From: Halorubrum laminariae
Lineage (GTDB): Archaea; Halobacteriota; Halobacteria; Halobacteriales; Haloferacaceae
NCBI RefSeq assembly: GCF_024494655.1
Contig: NZ_JANHDL010000013.1
Span: 1 to 64,000 of the forward strand
DNA: 64,000 nt
Direction: 5' to 3'
Shown here: positions 52,186 through 60,461 of the stretch, one piece after another
How positions within the stretch are numbered: position 1 is the first letter of the stretch
Layout of the letters: every line of letters begins with the position of its first letter
The notes under the pieces: generated by a model
What the model was told of the DNA's origin: nothing
Database searches by the model: none
Seen by the model: the letters and a program-made list of their open reading frames with translations, nothing else
Translations under genes and position numbers: made by a program

Positions 52186-54004
52186 CGGTCCCTCCGTCCG
52201 CGCGACCACTATCTGCGATCGCGTTGTCCGCTGCGCGACCGCCGTCTGCGGTCGCGTCGTCCGCTGCGCGACCGCCATCGGTCGCAGCCGTTCCGGCCTC
52301 GCCGCCCCCGTCTCCGGTTCCCTCCGGTCCCGTCTCGGTGCCCGAGTCGAACGCGCCGAAGTCGACTTCGTTATCGAGGCCCGCCGGGTCGCCGTCGCGG
52401 TTCATCGTCGTCGCGTGGAGCAGGTGGTTCAACATCGCCTGCGAGAGCTGTCTGCCCCACAGCGCGTGTCGCTGCCCCTTCCAGCGCTCTTGGTACAGTT
52501 CGTCTTCGGCGTCTCGAACGACCGGTTCTGGGTACTCCTGCGCGAGTTCGGCGGCGATCCGATGCGAGCAGAAGCCGCCCTGACAGTTGCCCATCGAGGC
52601 GCGCGTGCGCAGGCGGACCGCGTTGAGGTCGCTGCCGGCCTCGTCGATCGCGTCTCGGATCTCGGCGCGCGTGACGCCCTCGCACTCGCAGACGACGGGG
52701 TTCGGGTCGATCCCCTCCAACACGTCGTCGGCGCGCGAGCCGAGCCGCTGGCCCGACCGGCGCGCGACCGGCGACCGGAGGCCGAACTCGTCCATCAGCT
52801 CGTTCATTCGGGCGGGGTCCTCGGAGCCCGGAAGCGGGGCGTCGGCGGTGTCGCAGGCCGCCTCGTGGTCGATCGCGTCGCAGACGTGATCGGAGATGGA
52901 CTCGGCCATCATCCGGTAGGTAGTGAGCTTTCCGCCGACGATCGTCGTCATTCCGGGCAGATCGTCCCGGTCGCCGTGGTCCAACAGGAAGTAGTCGCGC
53001 GTGATGTCGGTCGGATCTTCGGTGCCGGTTCCCGGCGGCTCGTACAGCGGGCGGACGCCCCAGAACGACCGGAGCGTCCGGGCGTCCCTCAGGGCGGGCA
53101 CGAGCTCCGAGAGCGTCTCGATCATCAGGTCGACCTCCCACTCCTCCTCGGGGTAGTCCTCGGGGTCGTCGACCTCCTCGTCCGTCGTCCCGAGGATGCA
53201 GGCGGTCTCGTGGGGGACGATGATGTCGGCGTCGCCCTTCGGTCGACAGCGGTTGATCACGGTGTCGACCTGCCGGGTGTTCATCACGGTCATCACGCCC
53301 TTCGAGGGGCGCACCTCCACGTCGACGCCGGCCATCTCGCCGACGTTCCCCGCCCACGCGCCGGTCGCGTTGACGACGTGTCGCGCGCGTATCTCCTCGG
53401 TCGTGCCGGGCTCGCGGTGGACCCGCTTTCCGGGACCGGTCTCGTGTTCGATCTCGACGCCGACGACCTCGCCGTCCTCGACGAGCACGTCGGTGACCGG
53501 AGCGTGGGTCTCGATCCGCGCGCCGTGCTCGCGGGCGTCGGCCGCGTTCGACACGCACAGGCGGAACGGGTCGATCGCGCCGTCCGGAAGCGCGATCGCC
53601 TTCTCTACGTCGCGAGCGAGATACGGTTCACGGCGGCGCGCCTCCTCGCCGTCGATCACCTCAACGGAGATGTCGCACGTGCGACACCCTTCTAACTTCT
53701 CCTGAAAGTACTCCTCCGAGTCCTCCGGTCGCTTCACGAACAGCCCGCCGGTCTCTTCGACGCAATGGGCGGCGATGTCGCGGAGTACCCTGTTCTCTTC
53801 GATACACTCGCGCGCGCTCTTCCGGTCCGACACGGCGTACCGACCCCCGCTGTGTAAGAGTCCGTGCATGCGCCCGGTCGTCCCGTGCGTCAGATTCCCC
53901 TTTTCGACGAGGACCGTCTCTACCCCCCGTCGCGCCAGATCCCTGACGACGCCGCATCCCGTCGATCCCCCACCGACGACGACGACGTCCACCTGTCTGT
54001 CCAT
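52172..54004 (-). CDS. glpA: Anaerobic-type glycerol-3-phosphate dehydrogenase subunit A
   Basis: GlpA oxidises glycerol-3-phosphate to dihydroxyacetone phosphate using FAD. The 610-residue protein has an FAD-binding N-terminus ([20 protein letters not shown]), the [19 protein letters not shown] segment, and a BFD-like [2Fe-2S] site (VVCECEGVT ... [11 protein letters not shown]). The last 50 or so residues are a repetitive Ala/Asp/Gly tail ([14 protein letters not shown] type) encoded by degenerate DNA repeats at about 52190-52300, and the gene's stop overlaps glpB by 14 bp. A TATA-like element lies near 54028-54037. Confidence 0.92.
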   Translation of the reverse strand: MDRQVDVVVVGGGSTGCGVVRDLARRGVETVLVEKGNLTHGTTGRMHGLLHSGGRYAVSDRKSARECIEENRVLRDIAAHCVEETGGLFVKRPEDSEEYFQEKLEGCRTCDISVEVIDGEEARRREPYLARDVEKAIALPDGAIDPFRLCVSNAADAREHGARIETHAPVTDVLVEDGEVVGVEIEHETGPGKRVHREPGTTEEIRARHVVNATGAWAGNVGEMAGVDVEVRPSKGVMTVMNTRQVDTVINRCRPKGDADIIVPHETACILGTTDEEVDDPEDYPEEEWEVDLMIETLSELVPALRDARTLRSFWGVRPLYEPPGTGTEDPTDITRDYFLLDHGDRDDLPGMTTIVGGKLTTYRMMAESISDHVCDAIDHEAACDTADAPLPGSEDPARMNELMDEFGLRSPVARRSGQRLGSRADDVLEGIDPNPVVCECEGVTRAEIRDAIDEAGSDLNAVRLRTRASMGNCQGGFCSHRIAAELAQEYPEPVVRDAEDELYQERWKGQRHALWGRQLSQAMLNHLLHATTMNRDGDPAGLDNEVDFGAFDSGTETGPEGTGDGGGEAGTAATDGGRAADDATADGGRAADNAIADSGRADGGTDGDR

Positions 54005-54289
54005 ATGTGCCGCTTGGACCCTGCCTACTTTACTTTACCTCCCATCTACCAGTTCAGGTAATAATATGGCAGATTCATAATCTACAATCCCGACTCCCGC
54101 CGAGTTACTTATATACTATCTTTTTCACACCTCGGTTACAGAGGATTCAACGGGAAGTTTATTATGGTAGTACGTTATGTTCACGTATGGCGTGGTAGCT
54201 TCCGTGAAGATATGTCGCGTCGGCGACGGTGACATGCTCGCGTTCGGCCGGTGGAATCGGTATAACGGTCGAACACGGCGTCTACAGTG
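54005..54289. other. Divergent glp control region
   Basis: The AT-rich spacer between glpA and the short ORF before glpK holds a GTAAAGTAAAG TATA-like element for glpA (about 54028-54038, minus strand), and further TATA-like sequences on the plus strand (ACTTATATAC near 54108; GTTTATTATG near 54157). Small inverted repeats (CTTCCGTGAAG near 54200; GTCGCGTCGGCGAC near 54213) could bind a regulator such as GlpR. No gene is supported. Confidence 0.5.
54261..54266 (+). promoter_or_regulatory. TATA-box candidate for the glpK transcript
   Basis: TATAAC is centred 26-27 nt upstream of the ATG at 54290, so the transcript would begin exactly at the short ORF upstream of glpK. Confidence 0.6.
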
Positions 54290-54427
54290 ATGCCGCAGGG
54301 GAGACGCCGCGGCGGATTTCGGTCGGTGACGGTGATCAAAACGACCACCGCGACGCCGTCCAATTCCGTGGTAACCGCCGTTGTTGTCGAGGCCGGACCA
54401 GCGCCACAGGAGGGATCAAACACATGA
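54290..54427 (+). CDS. Putative leaderless short ORF upstream of glpK (45 aa)
   Basis: This ORF encodes 45 residues (MPQGRRRGGFRSVTVIKTTT and onward) and ends in a 4-bp ATGA overlap with glpK. Its ATG lies exactly where a leaderless transcript from the TATA element at 54261 should start, and the Shine-Dalgarno sequence of glpK (GGAGG, 54409-54413) is inside it. The arrangement repeats the one upstream of nadE. The peptide is basic at its start and otherwise Thr/Val-rich. It may act mainly by coupling translation to glpK. Confidence 0.4.
   Translation: MPQGRRRGGFRSVTVIKTTTATPSNSVVTAVVVEAGPAPQEGSNT
54409..54413 (+). promoter_or_regulatory. Shine-Dalgarno sequence of glpK
   Basis: GGAGG lies 10 nt before the glpK ATG at 54424, supporting that start over an in-frame extension reaching back to 54229. 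Confidence 0.75.
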
Positions 54428-55953
54428 CACAGTACGTCGGTGCGATAGACCAGGGGACGACTGGCACCCGCTTTATGGTGTTCGACCACGGTGGGCAGGT
54501 CGTCGCGAACGCTTACGAACAACACGAACAGATCTATCCCAATCCCGGCTGGGTCGAACACGACCCGATCGAGATATGGGAGAACACTCAGCAGGTCGTC
54601 CTCGACGGTCTCGCTGACGCGGGACTGGAGGCGGACCAACTGGACGCGATCGGGATCACGAACCAGCGCGAGACGACGATCGTCTGGGACAAAGACTCCG
54701 GCAAGCCGGTCCACAACGCCTTAGTCTGGCAGGACCGCCGGACGACCGACCGCGTCGAAGAGCTTCAGGAGGACGGCATGGTCGAAGAGATCCGTGAGAA
54801 GACGGGACTGGAGGCCGATGCGTACTTCTCTGCGACCAAGACGGAGTGGATCCTCGACAACGCGGAGCCGCTCAAGATGCAGAGTTCCCGCGGCGGCGAC
54901 CTCCGCGACCGCGCCCGAGACGGGGAACTGGTGATGGGTACGATCGACGCGTGGCTCATCTACAACCTCACGGGCAACCACATCACGGACGTGACGAACG
55001 CGTCCCGGACGATGCTGTACAATATCCGGGATCTTGAGTGGGACGACGAGCTCTTAGACGAGTTCGACGTGCCGAAAGAGATGGTCCCCGAGGTGCGGCC
55101 CTCCTCCGACGAGGAGTACTACGGCCACACCGATGCGGACGGCTTCCTCGACGAGGAGATTCCCGTTGCCGGCGCGCTCGGCGATCAGCAGGCCGCACTG
55201 TTCGGCCAGACCTGCTTCGACGAGGGCGACGCGAAGAACACGTACGGCACCGGCTCCTTCTACCTGATGAATACGGGCACCGAGGCAGTCGAGTCCGACC
55301 ACGGACTCCTGACGACCATCGGGTTCCAGATGTCCGGCGAGCCGGTTCAGTACGCGCTCGAAGGGTCCATCTTCATCACGGGTGCCGCCATCGAGTGGCT
55401 CGAAGACGTCGACCTGATCAATAACGCCGCCCAGACCGCCGAGCTCGCCCGATCGGTCGACTCGACCGACGGCGTCTATATGGTTCCGGCGTTCACGGGC
55501 CTCGGTGCACCCCACTGGGACGGTCGCGCCCGCGGCACTATCGTCGGGATGACCCGCGGCACCGGCAAGGAACACATCGTCCGCGCGACGCTCGAATCGA
55601 TCGCCTACCAGACGCGCGACGTGGCGGAGGCGATGGAGGCTGACTCCGGCGTGGAGACGACGAGCCTCCGCGTCGACGGCGGCGCGGTGAAGAACAACTT
55701 CCTCTGTCAGCTCCAGTCGGACATCATCCAGACGGACATCGCCCGACCAGAAGTCGACGAGACGACCGCGCTCGGCTCCGCGTACGCGGCCGGACTCGCC
55801 GTCGGCTACTGGGACACCGTCGACGAGCTTCGCGACAACTGGCAGGTCGACCGGGAGTTCACGCCCGAGAAGAGCCAGGACGAGGTCGACGCGCTGTACG
55901 ATCGCTGGGGCGACGCCGTCGAGAAGTCGCTCGACTGGGCACAGGAGGAGTGA
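54424..55953 (+). CDS. glpK: Glycerol kinase
   Basis: GlpK phosphorylates glycerol to glycerol-3-phosphate, the entry step for glycerol catabolism in haloarchaea. The 509-residue FGGY-family protein shows YVGAIDQGTTGTRFMVFD at the N-terminus, the TNQRETTIVWD segment, ALGDQQAALFGQ, and the C-terminal RVDGGAVKNNFLCQLQSD motif. The start at 54424 is fixed by the Shine-Dalgarno sequence and family length (about 500). It is divergent from glpABC. A membrane-protein gene follows after 3 bp, so glycerol uptake and phosphorylation are probably co-expressed. Confidence 0.95.
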   Translation: MTQYVGAIDQGTTGTRFMVFDHGGQVVANAYEQHEQIYPNPGWVEHDPIEIWENTQQVVLDGLADAGLEADQLDAIGITNQRETTIVWDKDSGKPVHNALVWQDRRTTDRVEELQEDGMVEEIREKTGLEADAYFSATKTEWILDNAEPLKMQSSRGGDLRDRARDGELVMGTIDAWLIYNLTGNHITDVTNASRTMLYNIRDLEWDDELLDEFDVPKEMVPEVRPSSDEEYYGHTDADGFLDEEIPVAGALGDQQAALFGQTCFDEGDAKNTYGTGSFYLMNTGTEAVESDHGLLTTIGFQMSGEPVQYALEGSIFITGAAIEWLEDVDLINNAAQTAELARSVDSTDGVYMVPAFTGLGAPHWDGRARGTIVGMTRGTGKEHIVRATLESIAYQTRDVAEAMEADSGVETTSLRVDGGAVKNNFLCQLQSDIIQTDIARPEVDETTALGSAYAAGLAVGYWDTVDELRDNWQVDREFTPEKSQDEVDALYDRWGDAVEKSLDWAQEE

Positions 55954-55956
55954 TTC

Positions 55957-57045
55957 ATGAACGGACTCCTCTTGACGGTCCCGGTCATCGGAATGCCGGT
56001 CGAGCAGTTCCTGCTGCTCGTTATCACCGCGCTCGCGGGCGGGGCGTTCGGGGCCGCGATCGGCGCGCTTCCGGCGTTCGTCTTCACGGGATTCGTCGTG
56101 TTCCTCGGTGAGGGAATCGCCATCCTGCAGCGGGAACTCGCCACGGGCGTCCCGGCGATCGAACCGGGACAGCTCGCGGCCGGGATCACCGGTGTCCTCG
56201 GATTCGGCGCGATCACCGGCCCGCATATCGCGTTCGCGGGCGGCGTGGCAGCGTCGGCGTACGCGGGCAAGAAGTACCCCGAAATGGAGCCCGCCGGCTG
56301 GGACTACCACTTCGGGAAGAACATCCTGTACGCGTTCGGCACGAAGCCCGACATCCTCGCCGTCGGCGCGATATTCGGCGTGCTCGGCGTCGTCATCAAT
56401 CAACTCTCGGCGAGCCTGCTCGTCGTGAGCGGTACCGGTATCACGGACTCCATCGCACTCACGGTCGTGTTGAGCGCGTTCATCGCTCGGGCTGCCTTCG
56501 GCTACCCGATCGTCGGGAAACCGTCCGGCTCCGGCTACCTTGACATGTCTCCGTTCGAGAACGAGGAGATGCACCCGCAGGCCGATAGCGGAGCCGAAGA
56601 GCACGCGGGACGGCTCGCGACCGAGCCGTGGCTTCCCCAGCAGTACAAGTGGCTGAACGTCGCCGTCATCGGAATCGTGGGAGGCCTGCTCGGCGGCTAC
56701 ATCTGGATTCAGACGGGAAGTATCTTCCTCGGTTACGCCATCTCGGCGATGAGCCTGCTGTTCTTGCAGCTCGGTGTCGAGAACTTCCCGGTGACCCATC
56801 ACATCACCCTGATCGGGGCCGTCGGTGCGGTCGTGGTCGATCCCATCGCTGGGAGCGTCGTCGCGCTGCTCGCGGCCGGCGCGTTCGGTGCCGTGAGTGG
56901 TCTCCTCGGCGAGGTCACCCAACGGGTGTTCTACTCGCACTCCGGCACACACGTCGACCCGCCCGCGATGGCAATCGCCATCGCGATGGTCGCCGTGGCG
57001 ATCCTCTCACTCCTTGGAATCCTGCCCAACGCGGGCTACATCTGA
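55957..57045 (+). CDS. Glycerol-module membrane protein, putative transporter (DUF7973-like)
   Basis: This 362-residue protein has about nine or ten transmembrane helices rich in Gly and Ala. Its first lines include LLVITALAGGAFGAAIGALP and FIARAAFGYPIVGKPSG, and the two halves are separated by an acidic loop (about residues 195-230). It starts 3 bp after glpK, directly behind a GGAGGAG sequence, so it is co-transcribed. The equivalent gene downstream of glpK in Haloferax has been proposed as a glycerol transporter or facilitator. It is not an aquaglyceroporin by motif. The role is inferred from context. Confidence 0.75.
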   Translation: MNGLLLTVPVIGMPVEQFLLLVITALAGGAFGAAIGALPAFVFTGFVVFLGEGIAILQRELATGVPAIEPGQLAAGITGVLGFGAITGPHIAFAGGVAASAYAGKKYPEMEPAGWDYHFGKNILYAFGTKPDILAVGAIFGVLGVVINQLSASLLVVSGTGITDSIALTVVLSAFIARAAFGYPIVGKPSGSGYLDMSPFENEEMHPQADSGAEEHAGRLATEPWLPQQYKWLNVAVIGIVGGLLGGYIWIQTGSIFLGYAISAMSLLFLQLGVENFPVTHHITLIGAVGAVVVDPIAGSVVALLAAGAFGAVSGLLGEVTQRVFYSHSGTHVDPPAMAIAIAMVAVAILSLLGILPNAGYI

Positions 57046-57347
57046 GGACGATTGAGAGAATGTACCGCGGCCGAAAGCGAGACCGCCGCGGCGAGTGTCA
57101 CGGGCCTGCGCCCGCAGGAGTGTCACGGGCCTGCGCCCGCGACCGCGACCGTTCGTCGCGTCTCGCGGGTGTCACGCCGCGAACCGCTCGCATCCAATGA
57201 GACACACATGATTACGTCACAGGATCTACCGACACGCCGACAGCGAGAATCACCCGCCGAGACGGCAGCGAGAGTCGCAGGTGACGCCTCGGCAGACGCC
57301 AACAGCGCTCCGGTCCGGTTTTATTCTCGGCCGGTGGACGGTGACCC
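57046..57347. other. Intergenic region with paired hairpin repeats
   Basis: Two direct 23-bp copies (57093-57115 and 57118-57140), each containing the palindrome GGGCCTGCGCCC, follow the membrane-protein gene and could act as transcription terminators or RNA hairpins. A 47-codon ORF (57208-57351) overlaps the next gene in GTGA fashion but lacks a promoter of its own. The rest is featureless apart from the TATA element at 57319-57326. Confidence 0.6.
57319..57326 (+). promoter_or_regulatory. TATA-box candidate for the Cdc6-like gene
   Basis: TTTTATTC is centred 26 nt upstream of the GTG at 57348, consistent with a leaderless transcript starting at that GTG. Confidence 0.6.
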
Positions 57348-58511
57348 GTGAACATCGACGACCGGATCGAGCGTCGGCTCGGATATGACATCGGGGCGGG
57401 CGTGCTCGTCGACCTCGACGCCGTTTCGCCGGTCTCACACGTTGACTCACCGGTCGGCCGCGGACCGGCCTTCGAGCGGCTGCTCGACGTCTTTGAGCCG
57501 GCCTTCTCCGGGAGGCTCCCGCCGAGCACATACGTTCACGGCCCGAAGGGCAGCGGGAAGTCGGCGATCGTCTCGGCGCTGTTCGCGCGGCTTGCAGCCC
57601 ACAGCGGTCCGCGGCGTGCGATCCAGACCTCCACGCGCGCGGTCGAGCCGACGCTCCCCGGGTTCGTCTACGTGGACGCGCGTCGGGCCACCACGCGGTT
57701 TCGGCTGTATCACGCCGCGCTTGACGCGGTGAGCGACGACTCGGTCCCGGAACACGGAGTCAGCACGGACGAACTCGCCGAGACGCTCAGCAGCGCGATG
57801 CGATCCGGACCGGATCTCGTCGTCGCGATCGACCACGTCAACGAACCGGAGACTCCCGCCGCGACGACGGTCGTCGAGTGGCTGGACAACGTCGACGGCG
57901 GCATCATCCCGGTGTGTCTGGGTCGACACTCGCCCGACGAGCTTGAGTGGGAGCCCGCGGAGGAGGTCGGATTCGAGCCGTACCGCCGACACGTCCTCGT
58001 CGAACTGCTGACCAGTCGGTGTTCGACCGGGCTCGGCCGCGACGCGGTCAGCCACGATCAGATCCGAGAGATCAGCGAGTGGGCGGAGGGCGACGCGCAC
58101 GACGCGCTCGCGGCGATCACGGGGGCGGCAGTCACCGCCGAGCGCGAGGGGGCGTCGACGGTGCGACCGCGCGACCTCGACGCGGGCATCGAGGGGATCA
58201 CGAAGCCCGGTGTCGCGCTCGGGCGCGTCCTCTCGCTGTCGGAGAGCCGACAGCGTCTCCTCTACGAACTCGTGAGCCTCCCCGAGTCGGACCGGGCGTC
58301 GGTGAGCGCCGCGACGGAGACGATCGCCTCGCGGCCGGCGGTCGATCTGTCGGCCTCGACGGTGCGACGCGTCCTCTACGAGCTGGCGGACGCCGGCCTC
58401 CTCGATCGGGTAACGGTCGCGCACAGCGACGGGAAGGGACGCCCACCGAGTCGGCTCGTTCCGCGGTTCCCCACGCTCGTCTTCCGCGAACTGTTCGACC
58501 GCCCACGGTAG
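57348..58511 (+). CDS. Cdc6/Orc1-like AAA+ protein
   Basis: This 387-residue protein has the Cdc6/Orc1 layout: an AAA+ ATPase with Walker A GPKGSGKS (residues 65-72), a Walker B region AIDHVNE (160-166) where the usual Asp-Glu is Asp-His, and a C-terminal winged helix (SASTVRRVLYELADAGLLDR, about 335-355). It begins with GTG at 57348 (TATA at 57319). In archaea Cdc6/Orc1 recognises origins and loads MCM; the altered Walker B suggests reduced ATP hydrolysis. No origin-recognition-box repeats were seen beside it, so an active origin is not supported. Confidence 0.85.
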   Translation: MNIDDRIERRLGYDIGAGVLVDLDAVSPVSHVDSPVGRGPAFERLLDVFEPAFSGRLPPSTYVHGPKGSGKSAIVSALFARLAAHSGPRRAIQTSTRAVEPTLPGFVYVDARRATTRFRLYHAALDAVSDDSVPEHGVSTDELAETLSSAMRSGPDLVVAIDHVNEPETPAATTVVEWLDNVDGGIIPVCLGRHSPDELEWEPAEEVGFEPYRRHVLVELLTSRCSTGLGRDAVSHDQIREISEWAEGDAHDALAAITGAAVTAEREGASTVRPRDLDAGIEGITKPGVALGRVLSLSESRQRLLYELVSLPESDRASVSAATETIASRPAVDLSASTVRRVLYELADAGLLDRVTVAHSDGKGRPPSRLVPRFPTLVFRELFDRPR

Positions 58512-58565
58512 CGCTCTCGGCCGCCCACGATGGCGTTCTCGCCGCCATCCACGATGGCACTCACC
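58499..58565. repeat. Degenerate tandem repeat at the Cdc6-like stop codon
   Basis: Three imperfect units of about 21-23 bp, each starting CCGCC and containing CCACGATGGC or CCACGGTAGC, run from the last codons of the Cdc6-like gene into the spacer. The first includes the stop codon (58509-58511). It looks like a minisatellite whose copies have diverged. Confidence 0.7.
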
Positions 58566-58615
58566 TAGCTGCCGACGAACGCAAGACAGTTGCCTCGGTC
58601 GTCCCGATCCGAGGT

Positions 58616-59299
58616 ATGGTTCCGCCCCTCGCACTGGACATCGACGGGACGTTGACGACGGCGAGCGGTCGGATCGACTCGCGCGTCTTCGAGCTGCTGC
58701 CCGACTGGGACGCGCCGGTCGTGTTCGCGACGGGCAAGGCGTTTCCGTACCCGGTTGCGCTGGCGCACTTCCTCGGGCGTGCGGAGACCGTGATCGCCGA
58801 GAACGGCGGGGTGGCGTACGTCGACGGCAAAACTTCCGTTCTCGGCGATCCGGCCGCGCCCCGCGCCGTCGTCGAGGCGTTCGAGGCGCGCGGCGGCGAG
58901 GTCGGCTGGGGCGACGGCGACACCGTGAACCGCTGGCGCGAGTCAGAGGTCGCGCTGTCTCTCGACGCCGACGAGACCCTGTTACGAGAGGTCACAGCCG
59001 AGGCCGGTGGCGAGGTCGAAATCGTCGACACCGGCTACGCGTACCACGTCAAGTCGCCGGACGTGAGCAAGGGCCGGGCGCTCCGTCGCGTCGCGAGCGC
59101 GCTCGGACTCGTCCCAGCCGACTTCGTCGCCGTCGGCGACAGCGAGAACGACGCCTCCACATTCGCCGTCGCCGGTGAGTCGTACGCCGTCGCCAACGCG
59201 GACGCGTTCGCCCGCGACGCCGCAGACACCGTTCTCGACGAGTCGTACATGGACGCGACGGCCGGCCTGTTGGAAACCCTCCGTGAGCGGAGTGAGTGA
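58616..59299 (+). CDS. Phosphoglycolate phosphatase (archaeal HAD family)
   Basis: This 227-residue HAD-family phosphatase has the nucleophile motif ALDIDGTLT (Asp in DIDGT, about residues 7-13), the conserved lysine in the cap region (SKGRALRR) and motif IV GDSENDASTF (about 165-174). The pattern is that of the archaeal phosphoglycolate phosphatase / Ta0175-like group. It removes phosphate from 2-phosphoglycolate or related sugar phosphates. The ATG at 58616 gives the natural N-terminus; upstream codons read into the repeat. Specificity is inferred. Confidence 0.87.
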   Translation: MVPPLALDIDGTLTTASGRIDSRVFELLPDWDAPVVFATGKAFPYPVALAHFLGRAETVIAENGGVAYVDGKTSVLGDPAAPRAVVEAFEARGGEVGWGDGDTVNRWRESEVALSLDADETLLREVTAEAGGEVEIVDTGYAYHVKSPDVSKGRALRRVASALGLVPADFVAVGDSENDASTFAVAGESYAVANADAFARDAADTVLDESYMDATAGLLETLRERSE

Positions 59300-59474
59300 G
59301 ACAGACACGGCCGGGCGGTCGGTCTCCGCGGCGCGTACGGGCCCACGGCCGGGCGGCTAGTCGATAGGCGTGCGGACGAGACGCTATCGGGGGGCAAGTA
59401 GACATGGAGACGCAGACGAATTCCGGCGTAACCGCTTTGTTTCCCGTTATCGTGAGTCAGTTCGTGATCGGATT

Positions 59475-59984
59475 ATGACCGGGCGGATCGAGGCGATCCA
59501 CGTCGCGCCCGACTCGGGCGAGCCGATGGAGGCGCGAGACCGGGTCGAAGCGGTCTCGGGCAGGGGAGTACGCGGTGATCGGTACTTTCTGGACCGCGGG
59601 ACCTACTCGCAGTCGGCCCGCGACGTGAGTCGCGAACTCTCGCTGATCGAACGAGAGACGCTGGAGGCCGTCGAGCGCGACTACGGAATCTCCGTCGGCG
59701 CGAACGAACACCGGCGGAATCTCACGACCGCCGGCATCGGGCTCAACCGTCTCGTCGGCGTGCGATTTCGCGTCGGCGAGGCGGTCTGTGAGGGCGTCGA
59801 ACTGTGTGAGCCATGCTCGTACCTTGAACGTCACCTCGAACGCGAGGGAGTTCGAGACGCGCTCGTCCACCGTGGCGGACTGCGCGCGCGGATCGTCTCG
59901 GACGGAACCATCGAGACGGGGGCGTCGATCTCGATCGAAGGAGACGCGCCGGACGCGGCTCGGGCGCGGCTCGACGACGCGTGA
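59475..59984 (+). CDS. MOSC-domain protein
   Basis: MOSC domains carry sulfur or molybdenum cofactor intermediates, as in Moco sulfurase. The 169-residue protein has GRIEAIHVAPDSGEPMEARD at the start and shows the conserved Cys-containing end of the fold (CEGVELCEPCSYLERHLE, around residues 110-127), with the RNLTTAGIGLNRLVG segment. No other domain is fused. The ATG at 59475 fits the family. No Moco genes are nearby. A tandem repeat starts at its stop codon. Confidence 0.85.
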   Translation: MTGRIEAIHVAPDSGEPMEARDRVEAVSGRGVRGDRYFLDRGTYSQSARDVSRELSLIERETLEAVERDYGISVGANEHRRNLTTAGIGLNRLVGVRFRVGEAVCEGVELCEPCSYLERHLEREGVRDALVHRGGLRARIVSDGTIETGASISIEGDAPDAARARLDDA

Positions 59985-60026
59985 CCGGGGGTGACCGACG
60001 CGTGACCGGGGGTGACCGACGCGTAG
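59975..60026. repeat. 21-bp tandem repeat at the MOSC stop codon
   Basis: Two exact 21-bp copies (59975-59995, 59996-60016) and a partial third (60017-60026) begin CGACGCGTGACC. The MOSC stop codon TGA lies in the first copy, as in the repeat after the Cdc6-like gene. Confidence 0.85.
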
Positions 60027-60060
60027 TCGTCGCGAAGCCGTCGCAGGATCGACGCGCGAG

Positions 60061-60345
60061 CTACGTCGTGAACAGCTCGGTGTCGTCCGGAACCGCGAAC
60101 AGGCCCATCCGAACGCCGGCGTCGAGCCAGCCGTAGCCGTACGAGTACGACGCGAGTGCGTTGACCGGGTCGCCGGCCTCGCGGAAGTGGCGACCGTCTT
60201 CAAGGTAGGACTCGGCCATCTCGGTCACGTCGTTCGCGACCGCACCGAGCGGCGTGTCGGCCGGCGGGCGGGGATCCGCGACCGCGAGCGCGTCTGCGAG
60301 CATCCGCTCGTAGCGGTCCGTCTTCTCTTCTAGATCGGCGGCCAT
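60061..60345 (-). CDS. DUF357-family protein
   Basis: This 94-residue helical protein shows EEKTDRYERMLADALAVADP and SYLEDGRHFREAGDPVNALA with ASYSYGYGWLDAGVRMGLF, the hallmark of the archaeal DUF357 family. Its structure is a helical bundle of unknown role. It is convergent with the MOSC gene and divergent from the DUF6498-like membrane-protein gene at 60462-61346. Confidence 0.88.
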   Translation of the reverse strand: MAADLEEKTDRYERMLADALAVADPRPPADTPLGAVANDVTEMAESYLEDGRHFREAGDPVNALASYSYGYGWLDAGVRMGLFAVPDDTELFTT

Positions 60346-60461
60346 GCGGCGGAATCACGGGGGTCAAATAAAAAGGACGCGACCGGACGGGCGTCGGAAC
60401 TGCTCCGTAATCGCCGTAGTCTCTCCGGGATTTATGTTCGCCGCGCCCGCCTCGTCTGGTG

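Noticed and set aside
54229..54423. In-frame N-terminal extension of glpK
   Set aside because: It adds 65 non-conserved residues before the canonical YVGAIDQGTTGT start, and a Shine-Dalgarno sequence fixes the ATG at 54424.
55054..56952. A 632-codon minus-strand frame opposite glpK and its membrane partner
   Set aside because: Its translation has no motif, and both plus-strand genes have clear family features.
57046..57347. Possible replication origin beside the Cdc6-like gene
   Set aside because: I did not find repeated origin-recognition-box-like elements or a long AT-rich unwinding region; only short GC-rich hairpin repeats are present.
57208..57351. A 47-codon ORF overlapping the Cdc6-like GTG start
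   Set aside because: There is no promoter upstream of it, while a TATA element at 57319 fits a leaderless start of the Cdc6-like gene itself. The composition is not convincing.
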